Shown here: one piece after another, positions 34,241 to 42,669 of the stretch
Numbering within the stretch: the first letter of the stretch is position 1
How the letters are laid out: each line of letters starts with the position of its first letter
Assembly (NCBI RefSeq): GCF_000815105.2
Contig: NZ_CP010310.2
Span: forward strand, 4,712,001 to 4,776,000
DNA length: 64,000 nt
From: Pandoraea pulmonicola
GTDB lineage: Bacteria > Pseudomonadota > Gammaproteobacteria > Burkholderiales > Burkholderiaceae
Direction: 5' to 3'
Made by a program: the position numbers and the translations under genes
Notes under the pieces: model-generated
What the model was told of the DNA's origin: nothing
What the model saw: only the letters and a program-made list of their open reading frames with translations
Database searches by the model: none

Positions 34241-35618
34241 ATTGTTCCGGTTCCGCCACCGGTAACGTCAGCACGACGGCGAAGCCTTCGCCTTCGATAT
34301 GCTCGAAGGTCATCTGCCCGCCGTGCGCGTGCATCACCTCCGCCACCATCGCCAGTCCGAGGCTAGCACCTTCGCGACCGTCGGCGCGCGACGAGAACGG
34401 CGTGCGCACGCGCTGCCATTCCGACGCAGGAATACCCGGTCCATCGTCGAAGAAGCGCACTGACCATTGCTCGCCCACGCGCGTCACATCGACGTGCAGA
34501 CGCCGCGGCGCGCCGTAGGCCAGCGCATTGACCAGCACGTTCTTGACCGCTTCGCGCAGGCTCAGCGCGTCGCCGACGACCCTGCACGGCTCGTCGTCCG
34601 GCATGTGCAGCGCGACGTCGATATCGCGCGTCGCATACGACAGCGTTTCGCGCATCGCGGTGGACAGCAGCTCGTTCAGATCGACCGGCACGCGAGCCGC
34701 GCTGTCCGTGCGGTGCTGCACCATCGCGTGATTGATCAGTTGATGGATCAGCCCGCCCAGCCCGCGCACCTGCGCCTGGATCCGCGCGATATGGAGTTGA
34801 CGCTGCGCTTCGTCCTGCGTTTGCGTGAGCATCTCGGCCTGTGCCGTGAGCGCCGTCACCGGCGTGCGCAGTTGATGTGCGGCGTCGCCGATCACGCGGC
34901 GCATGAGCGCGCGCGAAGTCGCCAGCCGTCGCATGAAGTCGTTGATCGCGCCGACCAGCGCCAGCGTCTCCGCCGGGGCCGTCACCGCGAGGGGCACGAG
35001 GTCGTTGGAATCGCGCGCCCGGATCGCCGCCTCGATCTGCTTGAGCGGCGCGAGCGCCTGGCGCAGCGTCCACAACGCGGCGAGCAACGTCAGAACGCCC
35101 GTCGCAATGGTGATGAGCAGCGTGTTGTCCGCCAGCCCGCGCGTGAAACGCACGCGCGCGTTCTGGGTGTGCGCGAGCGCCACCACGGCCCACGGATGCG
35201 GGGCGCTCACCGGCATGCGGCGCCCGACGATCGCGACGCGGATCGGCATCTCCTGATAAGTGCCGTCAACGACGATGGGGCCGTCGTCGAGCTTGTCCCA
35301 CGGAATCGTCGGTCGAAATTCGGAGTCCCCCGCCACGGAGCGGCCGTTCGGATCGAGCACCGTGTAGAAGATCTGATCGCCCGGCGCGAGCGCGGAGAAC
35401 GCGGCGAGCGGCACGTCCACGTTCACTTCGCCGTTCTGGTACCAGGTGTTCTCGGCAACCTGCAGCGCGCTGCCGAGCAGCCACCGGTCGTACGCGCGAT
35501 CGACCGCCGCGCGCGTGGAAAACCAGATGCCCAGCATCACCGCCACCGCCGCGAAGGCCAGCACCGCGGCCATGCGGACGACGAGCCGCAGATAAAGCGA
35601 ACGGCCCGGAACGATCAT
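34239..35618 (-). CDS. Sensor histidine kinase, TctE type
   Basis: Membrane kinase of a two-component pair. The 459-residue protein has a first membrane helix at about 10-32, a periplasmic 2CSK_N-like sensor region (33-160), a second helix (164-185), a HAMP-like linker, the dimerisation helix with phospho-acceptor His248 in DAAHQLRTP, and an ATPase with N box NVLVNALAYG, G1 DDGPGIP and G2 GASLGLAM. The N-terminal arrangement resembles TctE, the tricarboxylate sensor. It overlaps the regulator gene by four bases. The signal is not known. Confidence 0.92.
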   Translation of the reverse strand: MIVPGRSLYLRLVVRMAAVLAFAAVAVMLGIWFSTRAAVDRAYDRWLLGSALQVAENTWYQNGEVNVDVPLAAFSALAPGDQIFYTVLDPNGRSVAGDSEFRPTIPWDKLDDGPIVVDGTYQEMPIRVAIVGRRMPVSAPHPWAVVALAHTQNARVRFTRGLADNTLLITIATGVLTLLAALWTLRQALAPLKQIEAAIRARDSNDLVPLAVTAPAETLALVGAINDFMRRLATSRALMRRVIGDAAHQLRTPVTALTAQAEMLTQTQDEAQRQLHIARIQAQVRGLGGLIHQLINHAMVQHRTDSAARVPVDLNELLSTAMRETLSYATRDIDVALHMPDDEPCRVVGDALSLREAVKNVLVNALAYGAPRRLHVDVTRVGEQWSVRFFDDGPGIPASEWQRVRTPFSSRADGREGASLGLAMVAEVMHAHGGQMTFEHIEGEGFAVVLTLPVAEPEQ

Positions 35619-36277
35619 GACAGCACGAGCTGATAGCCCAGTCCGCGCAAGGTCCGAATCTGAAACCGCGCCGCGGCGAGTTTCTTGCGCAAACGCGCCA
35701 CGTATTGCTCGATGGCGTTCGCATTCGGCGCGGGCTCGTCGCCATACAAGCGGTCCATGAGTTCGTCCTTGCCGAAGATGCGTCCAGGGCGCGCCGCGAG
35801 GATTTCGAGCAGCGTCACTTCACGACGCGTGAGCTCGACCGGCTGACCGTCGACTTCGACGCCCCGGCTCTTGCGGTCGAGCGTGAGGTTGGCGCACGTG
35901 AGCCGGTTCGTCGCGTCCTGCCCCGTGCGACGCATGAGAGCGCGCACACGCGCTTCCAGCTCGCGGAAATCGAATGGCTTGGTGAGATAGTCGTCGGCGC
36001 CGAGATCGAGCGCCCGCACACGCTCCTCGATCTCCGCGCACGCGGTGAGCATAAGCACGCGCGTGGACAGACCCCGCTCGCGCACACGTCGCAGCAGCTC
36101 GAAGCCGTCGACGTGGGGCAGCATCACGTCGAGGATCAGCAGGTCGTAGTCGTCGCCGATGCGCGCCGCCGCCACCGCACCGTCGGTCTCGCAATCGAGC
36201 GCGTGGCCGAGCTTGCGCAACTGCGTCGCGATGGCTTCGGCGACGTCGGCGGTGTCCTCCACCAGCATGATGCGCAT
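35615..36277 (-). CDS. OmpR-family response regulator, TctD type
   Basis: A 220-residue regulator with a receiver domain (acidic pocket VEDTAD near the start, phospho-acceptor Asp50 in LLILDVMLPHVDG, the LTA threonine and the KPF lysine) and a winged-helix DNA-binding domain (about 125-220: ELTRREVTLLEILAARPG...NAIEQYVARLRKKL). The ATG at 36277 is chosen because it begins the family-like MRIMLVEDTADVAEAI and has AGGA upstream; a longer frame is rejected. It is cotranslated with the kinase and diverges from the ABC transporter across 281 bases, suggesting that it regulates that transporter. Confidence 0.93.
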   Translation of the reverse strand: MRIMLVEDTADVAEAIATQLRKLGHALDCETDGAVAAARIGDDYDLLILDVMLPHVDGFELLRRVRERGLSTRVLMLTACAEIEERVRALDLGADDYLTKPFDFRELEARVRALMRRTGQDATNRLTCANLTLDRKSRGVEVDGQPVELTRREVTLLEILAARPGRIFGKDELMDRLYGDEPAPNANAIEQYVARLRKKLAAARFQIRTLRGLGYQLVLS

Positions 36278-36330
36278 GATTCCTGTGTCTCCTTCCGTGC
36301 AATGTCGCGCGACGGCGAGCATGGCCCGTC

Positions 36331-36380
36331 GTACCTCGCCGTACCCCGCCTTGCTCTGTCGTGCGATGCCTCTCGATGCC
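36331..36380. promoter_or_regulatory. Two pairs of 10-base-spaced direct repeats in the divergent regulator/ABC region
   Basis: GTACCTCGCC and GTACCCCGCC abut at 36331-36350, and CGATGCC occurs at 36364-36370 and again at 36374-36380. Tandem repeats with a 10-base period are the usual binding pattern for OmpR-family dimers, so these are candidate sites for the adjacent response regulator. They lie about 55-105 bases before its start codon. Confidence 0.35.
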
Positions 36381-36505
36381 ATGCGCGGCGGAGCACGCCT
36401 CCTCCAGGCGTTCTGTCGGCATTGTCTGGGAAATCCGGGACGGCGGCCTCGGTGTTTCCCCTGAATCGGGGCTCCGCCAGCCCGCGATGTCAGCTTCGCT
36501 ACAGC

Positions 36506-36536
36506 TTGGCTGCTTAGTATCGGAGCCGATTATAAA
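36506..36536 (+). promoter_or_regulatory. Possible promoter of the second ABC operon
   Basis: TTGGCT (36506-36511) precedes GATTAT (36528-36533) by 16 bases and TATAAA (36531-36536) by 19. Either could be the -10. The site lies about 25 bases before the ribosome site of the ATPase gene. Confidence 0.4.
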
Positions 36537-36558
36537 AGCATCCCTCAGGAGACACGCC

Positions 36559-37359
36559 ATGCAGATCGCCCCCCCGATGGGCGCGGAAGGCCCAGTGGCG
36601 GCCGCCGTGCCGCCGCTGCTGGAAATCGACCGCGTCACGCTGCAGTACAAGACCGACGACTACCTCGTCACCGCCGCCCAGCAAGTGAGCTTCAATGTCT
36701 ATCCGGGCGACCGCTTCGTGCTGCTCGGCCCGTCCGGTTGCGGCAAGTCCACGCTGCTCAAGGCCATTGGCGGCTACCTGCCGCCGGTGCACGGCGAAAT
36801 CCGCCTCAAGGGCCGCACGATCGCCGAGCCCGGCCCCGACCGCATGATGGTGTTCCAGGAATTCGACCAGTTGCTGCCGTGGAAGACGGTGCGCCAGAAC
36901 GTGGAGTTCGCGCTGACCGCCAGCGCTCGCCTGAAGGGACGCGAAGCCTCCGAGCGCGCCGCGTATTACATCGAAAAGGTCGGCCTCGCGAAGTTCATCG
37001 ACAGCTATCCGCACACATTGTCCGGCGGCATGAAGCAGCGCGTGTCGATTGCCCGAGGCATGGCGATGGAGCCCGATGTGCTGCTCATGGACGAGCCGTT
37101 CGCCGCGCTCGACGCCCTCACGCGACGCAAGATGCAGGACGAACTGCTGCGCCTTTGGGACGACACGCGCTTCACGGTGCTGTTCGTCACGCACGGCATC
37201 GACGAGGCCATTCGCATCGGCACCCGCATTCTGCTGCTCTCGCCGCATCCGGGTCAGGTCAAGGCGGAGCTCAACAGCATTGCGCCCGACCAGCTCGGCA
37301 CCGCACACCAGAGCGCGCTCGAATCGCGCATCGATCAACTGCTGTTCGCCGCGCATTGA
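36559..37359 (+). CDS. ABC transporter ATP-binding protein, nitrate/sulfonate/taurine type
   Basis: A 266-residue ATPase of the SsuB/TauB/NrtD class. It has Walker A GPSGCGKSTLL, the Q-loop in MMVFQEFDQLLPW, signature LSGGMKQRVSIARG, Walker B LLMDEPFAALD and H-loop FVTHGIDEA. ATG 36559 follows AGGAG at 36547-36551 at ideal spacing; a longer upstream frame is rejected. It begins a three-gene operon (ATPase, permease, binding protein). A substrate cannot be named: the class carries alkanesulfonates, taurine, nitrate, thiamine precursors and aromatic acids. Confidence 0.92.
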   Translation: MQIAPPMGAEGPVAAAVPPLLEIDRVTLQYKTDDYLVTAAQQVSFNVYPGDRFVLLGPSGCGKSTLLKAIGGYLPPVHGEIRLKGRTIAEPGPDRMMVFQEFDQLLPWKTVRQNVEFALTASARLKGREASERAAYYIEKVGLAKFIDSYPHTLSGGMKQRVSIARGMAMEPDVLLMDEPFAALDALTRRKMQDELLRLWDDTRFTVLFVTHGIDEAIRIGTRILLLSPHPGQVKAELNSIAPDQLGTAHQSALESRIDQLLFAAH

Positions 37360-37369
37360 GGACACGACC

Positions 37370-38281
37370 ATGAACGCCATTGCCTCGCAACACCCCGTGC
37401 CGGCCGAGCAAACGCCGCGCATCGAACCGGTCTATCGTCCGGAAATCGTGCTCGAACCGGTGCAGGCGGAGCTCTCGTCGATCCAGCGTCCGCTCTCCGC
37501 CTTCGAGACGCTCTACCGCCTGAGCTGGCTGCGCAAGACCGTCATCCTCTGCGTGCTGGCCATCATCTGGGAAATCTACGGCCGCTGGCTCGACAACGCC
37601 CTGCTCTTTCCGAGCTTCTCCGACACGGTCGCGGCCTTCGCCAGCGGTCTGACGAGCGGCGTGCTGCTGCTGCGCGCCGCGATCTCGCTCAAGACGCTAC
37701 TCGTCGGCTACGGCATCGGGATCGCGCTGGCGGCCGTGCTCACCACCGTGGCCATCAGTTCGAAGATCGGCAACGACCTGCTCGAAACGCTCACGGCCAT
37801 GTTCAACCCGCTGCCCGCCATCGCCCTGCTGCCGCTCGCGCTTATCTGGTTCGGTCTGGGCAACGGCAGCGTGATCTTCGTGCTCGTGCACTCGGTGCTG
37901 TGGGCGGTGGCGCTGAACACCCACAGCGGGTTCCGGGGCGTGTCGAAAACGCTGCGCATGGTCGGGCAGAACTATGGCCTGAAGCGCTTCGCGCTCGTGC
38001 AACACGTGCTCATCCCGGCCGCATTCCCGAGCATTCTCACCGGCCTGAAGGTCGGCTGGGCCTTCGCCTGGCGCACGCTGATCGCCGCCGAACTCGTGTT
38101 CGGCGTGTCGTCCGGCTCGGGCGGCCTGGGCTGGTACATCTTCGAAAACCGCAACTCGCTGGAAACGGCGAACGTATTCGCCGGGCTGTTCTTCGTGATC
38201 CTGATCGGGCTGGCGGTGGAGAACCTGCTGTTCGCGCGCATCGAGAAGCGCACGCTGCACCGCTGGGGCATGCAGCAGTGA
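37370..38281 (+). CDS. ABC transporter permease, nitrate/sulfonate/taurine type
   Basis: A 303-residue permease with a polar N-terminus of about 55 residues, five or six hydrophobic helices and the EAA-type loop SKTLRMVGQNYGLKRFALVQHVLIPAAFPSILTGL. It starts 10 bases after the ATPase stop, next to GAGGACACGACC, so it is cotranscribed. It forms the membrane part of the importer with the adjacent ATPase and binding protein. A UUCG hairpin separates it from the binding-protein gene. Confidence 0.91.
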   Translation: MNAIASQHPVPAEQTPRIEPVYRPEIVLEPVQAELSSIQRPLSAFETLYRLSWLRKTVILCVLAIIWEIYGRWLDNALLFPSFSDTVAAFASGLTSGVLLLRAAISLKTLLVGYGIGIALAAVLTTVAISSKIGNDLLETLTAMFNPLPAIALLPLALIWFGLGNGSVIFVLVHSVLWAVALNTHSGFRGVSKTLRMVGQNYGLKRFALVQHVLIPAAFPSILTGLKVGWAFAWRTLIAAELVFGVSSGSGGLGWYIFENRNSLETANVFAGLFFVILIGLAVENLLFARIEKRTLHRWGMQQ

Positions 38282-38304
38282 CGCTGACATGCAGCGAGAT
38301 TGAC

Positions 38305-38318
38305 GCCCCTTCGGGGGC
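38305..38318 (+). repeat. UUCG-tetraloop hairpin between permease and binding-protein genes
   Basis: GCCCC-TTCG-GGGGC forms a very stable C(UUCG)G tetraloop hairpin 24 bases after the permease stop. No T run follows, so it is unlikely to terminate transcription. In such operons, an intergenic hairpin can block 3' exonucleases or protect a processed downstream mRNA, raising binding-protein levels; that role is inferred. Confidence 0.55.
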
Positions 38319-38353
38319 ATGAATAATTCCAACCATACGGAGACGACAACACC

Positions 38354-39382
38354 ATGAACCGACGCCATTTCACCCGCTGGGCGGGCGCCCTCGCGCTGGC
38401 CGCCACCACCGCGCTGTCCACCCTCGGCAACGCGGCGCATGCCGAAGCGAGCACCGTACGCCTGTCGCATGGGTACGGCATTCTGTACCTGCCGCTGATG
38501 GTCATGCGCGACCAGCAGCTCGTCGAAAAGCATGCGAAGGCACTGGGCCTGGGCGATGTGAAGACGACGTGGACCATTCTCGACGGCGGCAATGTCATCA
38601 ATGACGCCATGCTCGCCGGCAACCTCGACGTCGCCGGCACCGGCGCGCCCGGTTTCGTCACGCTGTGGTCGAAGGCACACGGCATTCCGCGCTCGGAAGT
38701 GATCGGCCTGTCGGCGCTCTCGACCGGCCCGCTGTGGCTGAACACGAACAACCCCAACATCAAGTCGCTCAAGGACTTCACGCCGAAGGACAAGATCGCG
38801 ATTCCGGGCATCAAGACGTCGCTGTCGGCCGTGCTGCTGCAAATGGCCGTGGCCAAGACGTTCGGCATCGAGAACTACGCCAAGCTCGATCCGCAGACGG
38901 TCAGCCTGAGCCATCCGGAAGCCGTGAGCGCGCTGCTCTCGGGCAAGACCGAAATCACGGCGCACTTCACCTCGCCGCCGTTCTCGTATCAGGAACTGAA
39001 GGATCCACGCATCAAGCGCGTGCTGAATTCGACCGACGTGCTGGGCAACATCACCATCGACGTGGTGTTCGCGCCGAAGCAGTTCACCGTCCAGAACCCC
39101 AAGCTCGTGCAGGCGATCCTGGACGCGCAGGAGGAAGCGGCCGCCTACATCGCGAAGGACAAGGTCGGCGCGGCGAAGACCTTCCTGCGCGTGTCGAAAA
39201 TGAACCTGCCGCAGGCCGAGATCGAGCAGATGCTCGCCGACCCGGGTCTGCAGTTCACCACGACGCCCAACGGGCTGATGCAGTACGTGGAGTTCATGGG
39301 ACGCGCGGGTACGATCAAGACGCGCCCGGCCAAGTGGAGCGATCTGTTCGTGCCGCAGATGGCGGCACGTCAGGGTAGCTGA
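38354..39382 (+). CDS. ABC transporter substrate-binding protein, nitrate/sulfonate/taurine type
   Basis: A 342-residue periplasmic binding protein. The N-terminus MNRRHFTRWAGALALAA... ending NAAHAEA is a signal peptide with a twin-arginine-like RRHF motif. The mature protein has the two-lobed NMT1/SsuA pattern: VRLSHGYGILYLPLMVMRDQQLVEKH, DGGNVINDAMLAGNLDVAGTGAPGF, PGIKTSLSAVLLQMAVAKTFG and a HPEAVSALLSGKTEITAHF segment. GGAG lies upstream of the ATG. It is the last gene of the operon and converges on pabB. The ligand is unknown. Confidence 0.9.
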   Translation: MNRRHFTRWAGALALAATTALSTLGNAAHAEASTVRLSHGYGILYLPLMVMRDQQLVEKHAKALGLGDVKTTWTILDGGNVINDAMLAGNLDVAGTGAPGFVTLWSKAHGIPRSEVIGLSALSTGPLWLNTNNPNIKSLKDFTPKDKIAIPGIKTSLSAVLLQMAVAKTFGIENYAKLDPQTVSLSHPEAVSALLSGKTEITAHFTSPPFSYQELKDPRIKRVLNSTDVLGNITIDVVFAPKQFTVQNPKLVQAILDAQEEAAAYIAKDKVGAAKTFLRVSKMNLPQAEIEQMLADPGLQFTTTPNGLMQYVEFMGRAGTIKTRPAKWSDLFVPQMAARQGS

Positions 39383-39437
39383 AGTCTCGGTGGGGGGCGG
39401 CGTGTGTGCCTTCTCACGCCGTCTCGCACGAGCCTCG

Positions 39438-41396
39438 TCAAACAGGCGAGGCCATCAGCAGTTTGGCAGGCAACGCGCCGCGTAGCGCGTTGCACACGAC
39501 GATCTCCCTCGCGGCGAGCAGTTCCTCGCGCGTGATCACGCCTTCGACGGCGGCCCAGGCGGGGTCGGCGAGCATCACGCCACGCATCACGCCCGGCAAC
39601 ACGCCCGATGACAGCTGCGGTGTCACCCAGACGCCATCGCGCTTGACGAACACGTTCGAGCGCCCGCCTTCCGTCAACTCTCCCCGCTCGTTGAAGAACA
39701 GCGTGTCGAACGCGCCGTTCGCTTCCGCCTCCCGCCACGCCGCATCGTAGCGCGCGCGCACCGTGGTCTTGTGGCGCAGGAACAGGTCGTTCGCGCGGGT
39801 GGCGCTGGCGTCGTCGGCGAGCATGACATTCACCGTGCCGGCAGGCAGCGGCGTCAGCGGTGCATGCGTGATCGCGACCGTGCCGCCGTGCGACAGCGCA
39901 AGCCGCACACGGTGCGACGCATCGTCGACAAACGATGCGACGACGGCGTCGAGCTGCGTGCGCAACGCTTGTGCGTCGAAGCGGAAGCCGAAATACGCGG
40001 CCGATGCCGCCAGCCGCGCGAGATGCCGCTCGACGTGCGCGACACCGCCGCCCCGTGCGGCCCGCATCGTTTCGAACAGTTCGAAACCCGGGTCGAGTGC
40101 GCTCAGGAAACGCGCCTTGAGACGGCACTCCTCGCGCTCCTCGCTGGCCTTGCTGTCGAGCACGATGCCGGCGCCCACGCCGAGCCTGCCGCGACGCACG
40201 CCATCGACGTCCGGTGCTTCGAGTTCGAGCGTGCGGATCGCGACCGACAGACAGAAGTCGCCGAGCGCGTGCGGATCGTCCCGACGTGGGTCGAGCCAGC
40301 CGATGGCGCCGGTATAGAGGCCGCGCGGCGACGACTCCAGCTCGCCGATCAGTTGCATCGTGCGATGCTTCGGCGCGCCGGTGATCGAGCCACACGGATA
40401 CAACGCACGCAGCACGTCGGCAAACGTCGTCGTGGGCGGCAACGTGGCCGTGACCGTCGATGTCATCTGCAGCACGCTGGAAAACCGCGTGACCTCGAAG
40501 AGCTTCGGCACGCTGACGGTGCCCGGCGTCGCGAGACGCCCGAGATCGTTGCGCAGCAGGTCCACGATCATCAGATTCTCGGCGCGGTTCTTCTCGTCGG
40601 CCGCAAGCGCGGCACTGCGCTCGGTGTCGATGGCCGCGTCTGCGCTGGCGGGCGCCGTGCCCTTCATCGGACGCGCTTCGATGCGTCCGCCCGAGTGGCG
40701 CAGGAACAGTTCAGGCGAGAGCGAGAGAATGGCCCGGCCAGCAACCCCGCGCGCGCCCGGCAGCACGACGAGCGCGCCGTAAGGCACCGGCTGGCGAGCC
40801 CGCAGACGGCGGTACAACGCCGCGGGCGAGCCGAAGGCGTCGAAGTTCAGACGGTAGGTGTAATTGATCTGATAGCACTCGCCTTGCGAAAGCCAGTCGT
40901 GGATGCGGGAGATCGCATCGTCGAACGCCTCGTCGCTCACGTCGCTGTGCAAGGCGGCGACGCCCGCCACACCGGGCGGCGTGTTGGTGTCGATGGCGGT
41001 CTGCGGGCCGCTGATCGCGGAAGGCGCGACGACGGGCGCTGGCGCGGCGCCGTCGCTCGGCTGCGCCGCCTCGTACGCCGCCAGCCACGTCTGTGTCTGC
41101 ATCGCGTCGAGTCGTTGCAAGTCCCGGAACAGCAACGCACGGAATTGCCCCGGCGCGCGACGCGTCGCCGTCGTATGCACGCCGCCCAGGCGAACACCGA
41201 ATTCGTAGTCGGCCAGCAGCACGGCATGCAGGCCGCGACGCGTGGCGTCTTCCATCTCGCGAAGCGCGTCGGAAAGCACGCCGGGCTCGTCGCAAGTCAC
41301 CTCGCGTACGAGCCCGGTATACAGACGCGCCCCGCCGGCCGGATCGGCGCTGTCGTCCAACAGCGCAAACGCGGCCACCGGCGCTTCACTTGACAT
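39438..41396 (-). CDS. pabB: PabB-PabC fusion: aminodeoxychorismate synthase component I and lyase
   Basis: A 652-residue bifunctional enzyme for p-aminobenzoate synthesis. Residues 1 to about 410 are a chorismate-binding domain with GECYQINYTYRLNF, RPMKGTAP, the signature ENLMIVDLLRNDLGR and GSITGAPKHRTMQLI. From about 430 to the end is a class IV aminotransferase fold with the PLP lysine in LRHKTTVRARYD and late FNERGELTEGGRSNVFV and SSGVLPGVMR. The fusion supplies both the ammonia-using synthase subunit and the lyase; PabA is elsewhere. It starts 3 bases after the dnaJ stop, so it is probably read through from the heat-shock operon. A convergent ABC operon lies downstream. Confidence 0.93.
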   Translation of the reverse strand: MSSEAPVAAFALLDDSADPAGGARLYTGLVREVTCDEPGVLSDALREMEDATRRGLHAVLLADYEFGVRLGGVHTTATRRAPGQFRALLFRDLQRLDAMQTQTWLAAYEAAQPSDGAAPAPVVAPSAISGPQTAIDTNTPPGVAGVAALHSDVSDEAFDDAISRIHDWLSQGECYQINYTYRLNFDAFGSPAALYRRLRARQPVPYGALVVLPGARGVAGRAILSLSPELFLRHSGGRIEARPMKGTAPASADAAIDTERSAALAADEKNRAENLMIVDLLRNDLGRLATPGTVSVPKLFEVTRFSSVLQMTSTVTATLPPTTTFADVLRALYPCGSITGAPKHRTMQLIGELESSPRGLYTGAIGWLDPRRDDPHALGDFCLSVAIRTLELEAPDVDGVRRGRLGVGAGIVLDSKASEEREECRLKARFLSALDPGFELFETMRAARGGGVAHVERHLARLAASAAYFGFRFDAQALRTQLDAVVASFVDDASHRVRLALSHGGTVAITHAPLTPLPAGTVNVMLADDASATRANDLFLRHKTTVRARYDAAWREAEANGAFDTLFFNERGELTEGGRSNVFVKRDGVWVTPQLSSGVLPGVMRGVMLADPAWAAVEGVITREELLAAREIVVCNALRGALPAKLLMASPV

Positions 41397-41399
41397 GAC

Positions 41400-42542
41400 T
41401 TACTCGAAGAACTGCTTCACACGGTCGAACCAGCCCTTCGTCTGCGGGCTGTGGCGAGCGCCGCCCGCCTTGAGCGAGGCGTCGAAATCGCGCAGCAACT
41501 GCTTCTGCTTGTCGTCGAGCTTGACCGGCGTCTCCACCTGCACATGCACGTACAGGTCGCCCGGATAGCTCGCGCGCAGCCCCTTGATCCCCTTGCCGCG
41601 CAGGCGGAACGTCTTGCCCGTCTGCGTGCCCTCGGGCACCTCGAAGGTCGCCTTGCCGTGCAGCGTCGGCGCGTCGATGTCGCCGCCGAGCGCCGCCGTC
41701 GCGAAGGAAATCGGCATCTGGCAATGCAGGTCATCGCCGTCGCGCTCGAACACGTTGTGCGGCTTGATGTGGATTTCCACATACAGGTCGCCCGCCGGAC
41801 CGCCGTTCACGCCCGGTTCGCCGTTGCCGGACGAACGGATGCGCATGCCGTCTTCGATACCCGCCGGGATCTTGATCTCCAGCGTCTTGGTCTTCTTGAG
41901 CTTGCCCGAGCCGTGGCAGTTGGTGCAGGGCTCGGGAATGTACGAGCCCGTGCCGTGGCACTTCGGGCAGGTCTGCTGGATGCTGAAGAAACCCTGCGAC
42001 ATGCGCACCGAACCCGAACCGTTACAGGTCGGGCAGGTCTCGGGCTTGGTGCCCGGCTTCGCGCCGTTGCCGTGGCAGACCTCACACTCTTCCCAGCTCG
42101 GCACGCGAATCTGCGTGTCGAAGCCGTTCGCCGCCTGCTCGAGCGTGATCTCCATGTTGTAGCGCAGATCCGCGCCGCGATACACCTGCGGACCGCCGCG
42201 GCCGCCGCGCCCGCCCGGGCCGCCCTGACCGAAGATGTCGCCGAAGATGTCGCCGAACGCATCGGCGAAGCCGCCAAAGCCCTGACCGCCCGCACCGCCG
42301 AAGCCGCCCATGTTCGGGTCGACGCCGGCGTGGCCGTACTGGTCGTAGGCCGCGCGCTTCTCCGGCTCGGAGAGCATCTCGTAAGCCTCTTTGACTTCCT
42401 TGAACTTCTCTTCGGCGCCCTTGCTGTCCGGATTGCGGTCCGGATGGTACTTCATCGCCAGCTTGCGATACGCCTTCTTGATTTCATCGTCGGTGGCGTT
42501 CTTGGCGACGCCAAGGACTTCGTAGTAATCACGTTTGGCCAT
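41400..42542 (-). CDS. dnaJ: Chaperone DnaJ
   Basis: Hsp40 co-chaperone that delivers substrates to DnaK and triggers its ATPase. The 380-residue protein has the J domain (1-70) with HPD in [10 protein letters not shown], a Gly/Phe-rich region (75-115), four CxxCxGxG zinc-finger repeats ([32 protein letters not shown]) and two C-terminal beta domains. ATG 42542 starts [11 protein letters not shown] as in the family; a frame extending to 42554 is not used. It is 127 bases downstream of dnaK, with a terminator-like stem in between, and 3 bases upstream of pabB. Confidence 0.97.
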   Translation of the reverse strand: MAKRDYYEVLGVAKNATDDEIKKAYRKLAMKYHPDRNPDSKGAEEKFKEVKEAYEMLSEPEKRAAYDQYGHAGVDPNMGGFGGAGGQGFGGFADAFGDIFGDIFGQGGPGGRGGRGGPQVYRGADLRYNMEITLEQAANGFDTQIRVPSWEECEVCHGNGAKPGTKPETCPTCNGSGSVRMSQGFFSIQQTCPKCHGTGSYIPEPCTNCHGSGKLKKTKTLEIKIPAGIEDGMRIRSSGNGEPGVNGGPAGDLYVEIHIKPHNVFERDGDDLHCQMPISFATAALGGDIDAPTLHGKATFEVPEGTQTGKTFRLRGKGIKGLRASYPGDLYVHVQVETPVKLDDKQKQLLRDFDASLKAGGARHSPQTKGWFDRVKQFFE

Positions 42543-42578
42543 AAGTCTTTCCAATGTTGGCGCATGTCGCCATCAGGC

Positions 42579-42625
42579 AAAAAGCCGGGTCGAGATTCCC
42601 TTCGCAGAGAACTTCGATACCCGGC
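42579..42625 (-). terminator. Partial terminator between dnaK and dnaJ
   Basis: On the minus strand GCCGGGT pairs with ACCCGGC across a 28-base loop, followed directly by TTTTT. It can lower dnaJ relative to dnaK without fully blocking it. The large loop makes strong termination unlikely. Confidence 0.5.
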
Positions 42626-42669
42626 CCACACGCGAGGCACATCCACGTGCCCCGCGCGCCATGCACGCA

